A DNA stretch of 64,000 bases, taken from the NCBI GenBank assembly GCA_015680685.1, contig MNCI01033465.1, positions 381,079 to 445,078 on the forward strand, written 5' to 3'. This DNA is from Gnetum montanum (taxonomy: Eukaryota; Streptophyta; Gnetopsida; Gnetales; Gnetaceae). Every line of letters starts with the position of its first letter. Positions within the stretch are counted from its first letter, which is position 1. Positions 22,082 through 31,757 of this stretch are shown piece after piece. The notes under the pieces were generated by a model. That model saw only the letters and a list, made by a program, of their open reading frames with translations. It searched no databases and was not told the DNA's origin. The translations under genes and the position numbers were made by a program.

Positions 22082-24580
22082 AATAGTATGAATCCTAGGT
22101 GGTATTTCGTTTAAAGGAGACTTGAAGGTATTTGATACAGAGGGAGATGGAGAAGTAGGGTTGCCAATCGCATGTGTATTTGAGGGCTTAGGTGGATTGT
22201 GGGATTAGAAAAAAGGTCTTTTCTTTGATCAAATATCTAAACCACTTGATTGATGAACCAATTGTAGATTAATGCCCCTAGTGTGGTTGTGTTGTTGTCG
22301 TTGAGCTGGGAGCTCACCCTTCATAGGTGGAGTAGGTGGTAGTTGTGTGGAGGATGGAGGAAGATGTGTAGGAATAAGAGAAGGATAAAGGTAAAAGGTG
22401 GTCTCCCTTCTTGCATGTGGAGAATGGGTTCAATAATAATCAAAAGGGTGGTAGTGAGATTGGAAGGTAGAAACGTGACTGGAAGAGTCACGTGGAAACA
22501 AGGGTTATTGAATGTAATACCCATATGGATTAGGTTGTCTATAAGGGTATTGCTACCTTGGTGGTGCCAACACCCATCATTGTGGTTGCTACCATTGTTG
22601 ATACTGCTCATATGATTGTGGTGGAGTTCCTCTTGGATAATACTTTTATTGCTAGTGGAACTACCTTGAATTGCCTAGAGGATAAGGCAATCTTATGGGT
22701 GTTTTCCTTTGTGCTAGTCATGGATTTAAGGCATATGCCCCAGATTCTTGTAAGTACAACACAATAGGATAACATTTCTTAGGATGTTCATAATGGTAGA
22801 TGTCACACCCACCATCATCATTTGATTCACTTTCTACAACTTCCTCTATTGCAACAATCTTACCCTTACCTCTTTGATTAGCACGTTTAGCTTCCTTGTG
22901 CCTTCTATGCTCACAATCACTACCTTGTCCTTTGGAATCTTCAACAAATTTNTCTATGCTCACAATCACTACCTTGTCCTTTGGAATCTTCAACAAATTT
23001 TAGGACAACTTGAAATTTGTTATTTATAAAGTCCTATAATTGATCAACCTTGGCTGTAATTTCATATTAAAATTTTTGAAATGGCAAGGTTTTCCTATTC
23101 ACCACCTTATCAAGTGATGATTCTTCCTCACTATCATAGAATCGAGCCTTCCTCTTTTGAATGGAAGGATTGTGGTTATACCCTTCTGCACTTTCTCATG
23201 TTCTTAATTCTCCTTTCTCTTTAGCTACTTACGTAATCAATCTTTGGATCTGATGATCACCTAATTCTTATAGTCACCCTTGGGCATAGATGCCAAGGAT
23301 TCTTCTCATTTTTAATTGAAGGCTGTCAACAATGTGGTGAAATTAGTCTAGTTGAGAATAACCATGGCTAATACATATGTGCACTAAGGAATAGTATTGA
23401 CCAACGGAGGTGTCTAAGGATTTGTGCATCCCTTATTTCCATCCTTGGATTTGCCTCCTCAAGTTGGACACTTGGGAGTACATTTAATATTTTTCATTAA
23501 ATAATTCAAGCATTGCACTCCATCATCTGATAGATTTTGTTTCTAAGGACCAATACTAGTTTTCTACTTCTTTAATGAGTGTCCTTGGAAACAACTTAAG
23601 TTTTTTTCCACTCATTTTCTATGTTTTGTAAGGCACATGCATCTTAAAAAGCTTGGAGATGGTTCTGCGAATCTGAGTTGTATTCTCCTTTTGAGCTGAG
23701 GAATATTGTTCATGCCTAGTCCTTTGATCCAACTATCCTTTATGTGCCTTGTACGGATTCTCATTATTTCTGTAATGTTTAGCATACTCTAGGTAGTAAG
23801 AAAAGGCTCATTGAGGCCATGATTCTGGTGCCTATGATGCCCTCTACTACCCCTTCGTTCATGACATCACGTCTCTCTTGAATGCCTGTGCCCTTGGTCT
23901 TGACTTGCTTGATGGTTCCTTCAATCATTTTGGTCCTGTTGGTTACCTCCATCACAGTCACATCCCTTGTGATTGTGATTAGAGCCAAAAGAAGAAGATG
24001 ATGATGATGATGAAGGTAAAGAGGAAGGAGGACTAGCACCATCATGGTGTTGCTACCCCCTCTTTGATGATCATAACCACGATCATAATCTTGTTTCTAG
24101 TCCACATCCCTGCCCTGACTCTCATTCTTGGATCCTCCTTTGTCATTGGATCCATTCTTGCTAGATTCAGGCTTGTGAATTATGGATGATAGGTTTTGGT
24201 TTTGACCTTCTTCACTGAAGTCAAAGAGAGGAATTTCATTGAATGCAAAACTTCTAGAGAAGGATTTTCCACCATCTTTTTGGTACAACAAGAATGGGGA
24301 ATCATTAAACCCTTTTTCCTTTGTAGATTCATAGTGCTATTCTTGGATGGCTATCCCTAAGATGTTGGGCCTCAATGGGATGATAATCCCTAGAGCCACT
24401 ATCCTACACAATGTTTCCCTCCATGTAGTACCACTATAGTTGTTCATCTCGATGTAGGATGAAGGTGAAATTTAGTACATACTCATTAGGATGAGCATAT
24501 ACCACTCTATATTGTTGAGCCACCTACTGATGTACTACGTTAGACTTGGGTAAAGAATCAATCCTATGAGAAAAATACAT
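22082..24580 (-). pseudogene. Gag region of element A
   Basis: The presumed start is the ATG at 24580 (minus strand), in the same context as the start of the second Athila element at 48756 (ttgcatttctt...aatgt). An open stretch at 24291-24097 gives LYQKDGGKSFSRSFAFNEIP and FDFSEEGQNQNLSSIIHKPE, matching 49140-49260 of the other copy. The rest down to 22082 is broken by stops. The last part is rich in Pro, Tyr and His, which explains long antisense readings near 22343-22611. The ambiguous base at 22952 and its flanking duplication lie inside this gene. Confidence 0.7.
22904..23000. repeat. 48-bp exact duplication around an ambiguous base
   Basis: The 48 bases at 22904-22951 are repeated exactly at 22953-23000, with a single N at 22952 between them. 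This looks like two contig ends joined without merging their overlap. Confidence 0.9.
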
Positions 24581-24720
24581 TTTATGTTAGAAAATAAAAA
24601 TGCAATGGGCCTCTTTAAAATTTTTGTAGTAATTGTAACATATGATATGACTCTAAGGTTCATTTTAATGATTTTGAATAATTTTTCACTAGTTCTAAAT
24701 AGCGCACATAACAACTAAAA

Positions 24721-24740
24721 GGTCCTCGACAATTATGCCA
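24721..24740 (-). other. Primer-binding site of element A, tRNA-Asp type
   Basis: Read on the minus strand, tggcataattgtcgaggacc directly follows the 5' LTR after one base. It is a decayed form of tggcgccgttgccggggatc, the complement of the plant tRNA-Asp 3' end. Confidence 0.65.
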
Positions 24741-24741
24741 A

Positions 24742-25552
24742 TGATGAGTGACGAGGTATCCCTACACCCAACCATACGAGTCACAAGTGTTCACATGTGA
24801 TTTGGTCAAACTCCAAAGACCTTAAGTCCTTAAGTACACTAGTTTCAAGGAAGTGAAATCTAATTGGAATCATTGTTTTCTTCTCAGTTTCACTTGTGAG
24901 ATACAAGTATATGGTTAAGTGCAACTGAGGTATGTGATTTTTATCATTTTATATTTTATAAATTTAATCACCTAGAACAAAAATGAGAGGTAGGAGAATT
25001 TAATATCTAATTAATCTACTGCTTAACTAGTGTAACACAAGTACTCGTTCCCACTTTCCTGACACATCTTTAATGCATATAGCATTTTTGGATTACTAAA
25101 TGTTAACTCTTTCTGGGTTACCAAGTGCTACATGTATGCTAGAAGTGGTCATGTTTGTGTTCATTAATATGTTTAATTAAGATGCATTAAAGTAAAGTGC
25201 ATGAATATCAAATGCATTAAGGGAAACATTAATATATTCTCATTTTTGCAAGGATTATCAAAAGGGCTCACCTTTATTTCTATCACACTACTGTGCTCAG
25301 GTACGTTAGTGCTCGAACAAAGATCTATACACACTCAAACTCTTGTTGCAGGCACTCAGAAAATATTCTAACTTTGGAGAAAATAAACTACAAGAGCTTT
25401 ACTACGCTATGACAACAGCTAATATGAAATTGTGCATCCAAGCATTATATTTATAGGTCGACATATACCCCATGATATCAAATATTCTAAATTGCACCTT
25501 GGTGTCTGATATCGAGTACATCTGATATTGGAGCATGTCTAAACATGATTCA
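24742..25552 (-). repeat. 5' LTR of element A
   Basis: 811 bp, from tgatgagtga to aacatgattca on the plus strand. It aligns throughout with the LTR at 15661-16477 with scattered substitutions and short indels. A TATA element lies near 25446 (plus strand reads atatttatag). Confidence 0.9.
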
Positions 25553-25555
25553 TGA

Positions 25556-26068
25556 GATCCCATCACATCCATGTCTAATGAGAAGGCATATATAATCATC
25601 GTTGTTGACTATGATACCAAATGGGTAGAAGCAACAACTGTTATCAATTATACATTATTAATTATTTCTCAATTTGTATAACAAAATGTTGTGAAAAGGT
25701 TTGGGGTGCCACATGCATTGATTTTTGACAACGAAACCCATTTTACAAATGCTACCTTTCGAAAACTCATGCAACGCATGGGGGTTGAACATAAATTAAC
25801 ACCTTATCACCCCTAAGCCAATGGTCAAGTAGAAGTGATTAATAGGAAGATCACAAAGATTTTAACAAGAACTATTAGCAAATATAGGAGAGACTAGAGC
25901 ACAAAGCTCAACGATGCCCTTTGGGCCTATCACTCGACATGGAAACTCCCTATTGGCTACTCTCCCTATAAGCTAGTGTATGGAAAACTTCCAATGCTCC
26001 CAATTCAATTCAAGCTTTGTACACTTTTAACAACCTATGACCTACACCTTGACCTAAGTCTGACAAAT
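25556..26068 (+). pseudogene. Athila-type integrase, 3' half (host of element A)
   Basis: This continues the integrase interrupted at 15660. It reads IIIVVDYDTKWVEATTVINY (first Asp), GVPHALIFDNETHFTNATF (second Asp), then HKLTPYHP and NGQVEVINRKITKIL (Glu), so the three catalytic residues survive. KLNDALWAYHSTWKLPIGYS and LVYGKLPMLP follow. Similarity with 54000-54500 stops abruptly at about 26068, so the integrase C-terminus and anything after are missing or replaced. Two stops lie within the reading. Confidence 0.85.
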
Positions 26069-26739
26069 GATGAGGGTTTTTCTTGCATGTTTTTTCTCTT
26101 TTTCTGTGTTTTGTGCATGCACTACATGGGCATGGGTGATTGGGTTCCATGGCTACGTGGCGCAAGGATTTCATTTTTTGGTGTTATGTGGGGCACGAGG
26201 TATTAGAAAAAATGGGGGCTTTATGATCATGACCAAGGCAAAAAGGGGGAAAGCAAAAAATAAGAGCTTTGTAGTTGTGGCCAAGGCAATTGTGACTTGG
26301 ATGCAAGGGGTCATAGGACCCCCTCATCCCCCCTCTTTTATTGGGGCAAGGCTTAGTGAAGGCTGTAGCCATCATAATGGTTTGTGTAGCCATAGATGAG
26401 AGGTTCATAGGTTTGTGTGTGGCTAGGATTTCTTTTATTTTGCATTGCTATTGCATGGAGGGGAAAAAGGCAAGGGCAAGGGCTTAGCAACTATGGCTCA
26501 GGAAAGACCATGGTCAATGGGGAGGGCTCTATGATTTTCTTTTTACTTTTGAATGAGGCTTAGTAGTAGGGGACATGTGAGGAGCTGTGGGGTAGGTGCA
26601 CCTTGTGGCCCAATGGGGTTGGAAGGCACAAAGTGTTAGAATGTGGACAGGGCCAGTGGGTGTGGCCACAAGGGCCACCGCCATGACCAGCATTCTAGTG
26701 TGACAGTTCATTTCTATTTTGTAAATTTTTCATGTTTTG
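26069..26739. other. Unassigned DNA, possibly a 3' LTR remnant
   Basis: The sequence is relatively G-rich on the plus strand (gcatgggtgattgggttcc, tggccaaggcaattgtgac). It has several overlapping open readings on both strands that resemble nothing I know. Position and the neighbouring repeat suggest the far (3') LTR of the minus-strand gag-protease element B, but no LTR end could be placed. Confidence 0.3.
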
Positions 26740-26965
26740 GGGCTACGCTTAGGAAGTGTAGCCAACAATTATATTTTTTTGAGATTTTGGAGGCTATGCT
26801 TCCTGGTGAGCATAGCTGGCAGTTAGAATTTTTTTATGATTCCTAGCAGTTATGCTTCCTAGGGAGTGAATTTGATAGTAAGAATTTTTTATGATTTACC
26901 TGGGTTACACTCTTGGGAAAGGGTGACCCAAAGTTAGAATTTTTTTTTGGGGACACCCTAGGCTA
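26740..26965. repeat. About 54-bp tandem repeat with internal inverted repeat
   Basis: Four units begin near 26740, 26790, 26845 and 26900. Each has a ggctacgctt...aagtgtagcc type arm pair followed by agttagaattttttatgatt. Reversed, they resemble the U3 repeats of the gag-protease LTRs (tacgctc, tttttgcaaaattt, ctaactcc), which supports an LTR remnant in minus orientation. Confidence 0.65.
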
Positions 26966-27639
26966 TGCTACCTGGAGTTGGAAAAAATTTGAAAAGTTAT
27001 TAAGTGTAAAAGGAGAAATTTGTGAAACATGAAAATGCTAAGTGTGAGAATGCATAATGCTAGAATGCCACCTATGAAACAAAATAAGAAGCATACCAAA
27101 GCTTTTCCAAAATGCTAAACTTGCAAATAGAACATGCCAAATTGCCAAAACATGCAAACAAAAACAATTTACAACATGCGAATATAAAGCAAAATGCTAA
27201 TGCTATGTTAGTGTTGTACCCCAATGAGCATCAAACACGTCAAATATATGTATCGATGTCCTATGCTCATGGGACTCGCAAAAGACCCTAAGGATATGTA
27301 TTTTTGCTAAGTTATGCTATGTTGACATTGCTAATTTTGCTAAGTGTAAGTTAGTGTATTTTTGTACATCCATTGTATATTAATGTTTTTTCGTTTTGTT
27401 GCTTTTGTGATTACAAGCTATTGTTAAAGCCAATCTTTATCATGGTGAAGCTCATTGGCATCCTATGCTGTATAAGTGAGCTCGTTCTAAACACACCTGC
27501 ACCAGATACATAGTTGGGTCACTAGGTAATATGATTCTAGCCAAAAGCACACGAGTTCTTGGAATTGTTACTCCAACACTTCAGTGTGATGATGTAGTCA
27601 CACTTAGTGGCAAAAGCTGCTTGTGTCATCATGAAGAAA
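26966..27639. other. AT-rich upstream region of the antisense gene
   Basis: No convincing coding sequence. From about 27000 to 27400 the phrase aatgctaa or tgctaagt recurs many times. It may hold the promoter of the plus-strand gene that follows: gtatattaatg at about 27375 is a weak TATA-like site. Confidence 0.3.
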
Positions 27640-30600
27640 TTGTTGCCTAGAGCAAATTAGGGCATTTTGAGGTTCATGTTTGATGAGCCCACTACTGGTT
27701 ATGGTGGAGCAGGAGGTCTAGGCTGAGATCCTAAGGGCATTAGGCCTTTATCTAGGATCTAGTAGATGCCATAGTTTAGTTGCTATAGCAAGAGCAACAC
27801 TCTCTTTATTACTCAATGTGTGCATACCCTATTCTAGAACCCACTTGGGATAGTGTACTATGCGAGAGGGTATGTGTTCCTATGATTTTTCTTTATTCGT
27901 TTAGCTATTGGCTTATGCGAAGGTGCTAACTACTCATGTTTGTTGCTAGGTTTAGTATTGGTGAACATGGCCTACATGATGAGGAAGGGGCCATGAACCT
28001 GACCTACACTACCTTGCAAGAATTTTCAACCTACAAGAGCATTCATGCAAGGGTGATCAGGAAAATTGGAGCTAACTTGGCGAAATACCCTCTTCGATAT
28101 TTCAAGGCCTAAGAGAGGTGTTGGACCCATGGCTGGTTTGATGCAAAGTGGGTGGATGGTGTACCTAGCGTCAAGGAGGCATCAATTCCACAACCACCAT
28201 CACATACACCTTTTGTCCTACATAAGCAGTTTATCACTTTACTCTTATACATTTATGACTTTGCCCTTTTTGCATGATGCTAACGTTGTTTTCTTTACCT
28301 ATATTGTAGCTATATTCACTTTGGGAGAGGTCACAATGTAGCTATGGGCTGCATTGAAGCCACCCTCATTATGAAGTATGGGGATGTTGAGGATGCATGA
28401 CATTGGTTGTGTCATGAGGTCCTAATGGAGTTGACCAATAGGCTTACATGGGCTAGGCTAATAGACCTTTTCTTGGTCCTTAGCCCAAGCATCCTAGTGG
28501 CTGAAATGGTTACTATTATTGATTCCTTCAGTGACAATGCTCATCACTTTGTCACATGGGTACATGGTGTGAGGGTGGTCTTGGACCTCACTGATGACTT
28601 CTTTGTGGACCTCTTTGGCCTTCCCTCTGATAGCATGTTGGTCATTGATAAGACCAATAGAGAGGTGAACCATCAAGATGATATTAAGGAGTGGCTAGGT
28701 ACTTCCTGATCTCGCAAAGGCATACTTGTTAATAATTTGTAGGTAGCTATGGTACATGAGCTTTACCCTCTCTTCCATGCTCATGCATTTACAAAGCTGA
28801 TGTCCCAAGGGAAAATCCTTGGGGTGGAGTAGGCTCGAGTGATAAGGGACGTGTTGGAGGAGGGCACAAGGTACAACTGGGCCTCTCACCTTATCGACAG
28901 CTTGCATGCTGAGATCTTCAAGCTATGTCACAACCTTAAAACGAGGTTGTATGTGCACTTTACCTTCTTTGTAGGGTGCCTACAAGAGTTTATGAAGTTT
29001 TTGGTTGTTTGCAAGGATAGATGATGGGTGGTGTAGGACCACACATAGCTTTCAAAGTCATGGATCAAGCACTTATTTGCTACCATGTGAGCATAGGATC
29101 CCCCAAAGGTGATTGGTGAGTTGTTTTCTATAATGACTAAAGGTTCCTTAGGATGATCTCACTACCCACATGATAGTGCAAGTGAGCCTCCACCAACTAG
29201 TACTAAGAATGCAGCCAGGATAGAGCATTATATTTCCAAGATGGTGGGACCATCTAAGGAAAATATTAAGAGGCCACGTCCTACAGAGGATCCTATATGG
29301 AAGGTCAAAAGGATAGGTCACAAGAAGATCCACTTGAGATTTCAAGATTTATGCATGGATGTGGTGGGTTAGTATGAGTTGTAGGATGCATTTTTTACAT
29401 TTTATCTGCTTATATTTTTATGTTTTTTTATGCTATGTTATATTATGCTAAGTTGTTATGTTAAGTGCTAACATGCTAACTTTAACATGTGTGTAAATTG
29501 TTAAACTTAGGTGAGAGGGCTATTAAAGCAGTAGTGGAAGTATTAGTAGAGGAGGTCCCTCCTCAAACTGAGAAGGGAGAGGAAGAGGAAGAAGAGTTGT
29601 GTGAGGCTGTAGAGGTCCTCCAATAGTTAGAGGAGGGACTGCTTCACCCTGATAGGGGTGATTTGGACAACCTCTTTGATGGTGTGTACCTCTTTGATGG
29701 TGTGTAGCTAGGTGATCCCCCCACTCTCACACCTAAAAGTTTGCTAGGTATGTGCTTTGCATTGCCATCTATTATTGCTTTCCTTCTGCTCTTACATCTT
29801 TGGATGTTTGACTATTGCTAAATGTATTATTACATTACAACCGTAGAGGTAAGTACCAGTGGTCCAACGTCCACCTCTACCTACAGCATGGAGGCATGGG
29901 TAGAGCGTCTCGACAAGTTCACCTTCATGGAAGGTCTGGTTGAGGACATGGTGGACTGCCTACAACAAGTAGATCCCAAGCTTGGTACACTTGTGATGTT
30001 GCTTTGCTTATCTTGCTTTACTGATATGATGCTTAGTTTGTGGACAATGCTATTTTTCTTGTTGTATGTCAACAAGTTTTAAGCTTCACTAGGATCTGAG
30101 TAGGGTGGCAAGGGTAGATGTCATCCTTGATGTGGAGCAAGTGCCCCACCGCATGTATGACGCACTGAGTAAGTACGTGCTTTCAAGTGCAAGAGTGCTA
30201 TGAGTTTTTAGGCATACTAACAAGTATCTATGGAAGCAGGTGCATGACCTTTAGGACAAGATAGTGAGCTAGGATGCCAAAATGGGGGACCTACAATCCG
30301 ATTATGACTTCCTTGTAGCTCACACACGAGCAAACAATACCTGGCAGATAGCCGAGATTCACCATGCTAGGTACTGGTCAACAATAAAGGGCAAGAACAA
30401 GGTCGCTAGAGAGATCATCGAGCAGAGGTTGTAGGTGGACTTGCTTGCCCAAAAAAATCAAGATTGGAAAGATTATAGCACAAAGATGTATTAGTGGGGG
30501 CAAATTCAGAAGAACCACAAGCACCACTACAAGAATGAGCAAGATGCGTACCTTAAATGGTATAAGGAGAAGTTCGTTGAAAGCCATTGCTGTGATATGT

Positions 30601-31060
30601 TCCTCAAGGCTATTGGTGAGACATGGGCTTATGAGTTATTTTCTCATCATGTAGTGGTGAGTGGATCTCTATAGAGGCAAATTGTTGTGCCCTTAGGGGA
30701 GGTTTCCTCTGCTACATTTTCGATAGAGCCACCTGCATAGACCATCATGGACAAAGGCAAGACCCTTGTAGGTATTGACTTTAGCCAAGAGAACTAGTCA
30801 TAGTTATCAAAGGGTAAAATCCTCCAATGCTCAGAGGAGAGCCTTGATAGATTACCTCTAGAGACAAATACGGGACCCTCTCAACTTATTTGTTTTTTTT
30901 TTAATTTTTGTGCTTTTATGTTAGTTTTTCATGTTATGCATTTGCTAATTGATTTGTTATCTTGTGTTGCTTTGAGTAAGCGCCAGGCAATGCTGTAGGT
31001 CCCAATGGAGTGGTAGAGGAAGAGAAAGACGAGCCTCAAGCCCCATCAAACACCACCGGC
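27640..31060 (+). pseudogene. Spliced gene of unknown function, antisense to gag-protease element B
   Basis: Coding-like blocks alternate with short AT-rich intervals that have intron signals: gtatgt...ttgctag 27870-27949, an interval ending cttag at 29510, gtatgt...cgtag 29748-29846, gtacac...acaag 29985-30076, and gtaagt...gcag 30169-30239. Several hold ctaac branch-type words. The block at 28407-28709 reads MVTIIDSFSDNAHHFVTWVH, GVRVVLDLTDDFFVDLFGLP. Near 29890 comes MEAWVERLDKFTFMEGLVED. The last part (30240-30800) is charged and coiled-coil-like, with DWKDYSTKMY and DAYLKWYKEKFVE. Matching blocks occur on the minus strand at 62534-60400. The GVRV.L...F..LFGLP phrase recalls transposon-associated plant proteins, but I assign no function. 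Several stops make this copy defective. Confidence 0.6.
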
Positions 31061-31264
31061 TAAGTGATCCTAATGTAGCCCTTCTATTGAAAATTTTTCA
31101 CTTTTTGCCATTTTTCCTGTATAGTCATGCCATGTACTCTGTTGATGGATTAATGAAAATGGATTAATGAAAACCTATCTTTGCTATGTGGATTTCATAT
31201 TATGTAAAGTTTTGTATTGCCTACTGGTGATGCCATTGATTAATGCCATTAGGCCCTTTGTGAA

Positions 31265-31530
31265 CCCCATGCTAGTTTAAGGCCATGGCGGAAGGGTCAT
31301 TGTATGGTTTAAGGCCATTTTAGGCCATGCTAATCGCTAGTTTAAGGTCATTTTAGGCCACAAATAAAAACACAAGGGGTTGCCAGTTTTAGGCCATTCT
31401 GGGACAATATGATGAAAGAGAAAGGATTGCTAGTTTTAGGTCATAGCAGGCCATATGCTAGTTTAAGGCCTTTTGGGCCATGGCGATGAGAAAAGGGTGG
31501 CCAATTTTAGGCCATCATGGGCCATATGTT
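31265..31530. repeat. Tandem gctagtttaaggccat repeat between gag-protease and antisense gene
   Basis: About eight diverged units of gctagttttaggccat-nn-gggccat occur in 30-40 bp steps. It lies just beyond the end of the element B gag-protease gene and before the 3' end of the opposing gene, so the two genes converge on it. Confidence 0.8.
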
Positions 31531-31757
31531 TTTTTGAAATTTTGAATTTTGTGATTTTTATGTATTTTAGTGTTTTTTAATGTGCAAGAAAGCTAAACGA
31601 AAATGCATAGACCAAAGTAATAAATGCATAACAAAATAGATGATGCAAAAAACATAAGCAACCATGCAAAATGTAACTACACAAGTAAAAAGCAAATGAG
31701 GCATGTGAAAATTAAGGGCAAGTAGGCAGCTAGCACATGTTGGATTAAGGGGAAACC

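Larger units (their letters stand above)
15661..25552 (-). mobile_element. Athila-lineage Ty3/gypsy element A, complete but inactive
   Basis: A nearly full retrotransposon about 9.9 kb long lies on the minus strand with two LTRs of similar length (24742-25552 as 5' LTR, 15661-16477 as 3' LTR). It has a primer site and gag, protease, RT, RNase H and integrase in gypsy order. The catalytic RT motif VFMDDFS is the Athila form. It splits a plus-strand integrase, and the 5-mer gatcc occurs on both sides (15656-15660 and 25556-25560), the right copy being 3 bp away from the LTR end. Many stops and frameshifts make it non-functional. The same family recurs at 46074-59160 and, as an LTR, from 63187. 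Confidence 0.9.

Noticed and set aside
22321-22767. Plus-strand open readings opposite the gag of element A
   Set aside because: They lie opposite a low-complexity Pro/Tyr/His-rich part of gag. Such compositional shadows are expected, and the equivalent stretch of E-F near 50559-50938 shows the same effect.
26067-26399. 110-codon plus-strand open reading
   Set aside because: No recognisable motif, an overlapping minus reading of similar length, and G-rich composition. Not supported as a gene.
28699-28742. A GT-AG interval of 44 bp in the left antisense gene
   Set aside because: The splice ends look fair, but 44 bp is shorter than known plant introns usually are. I did not count it as an intron.
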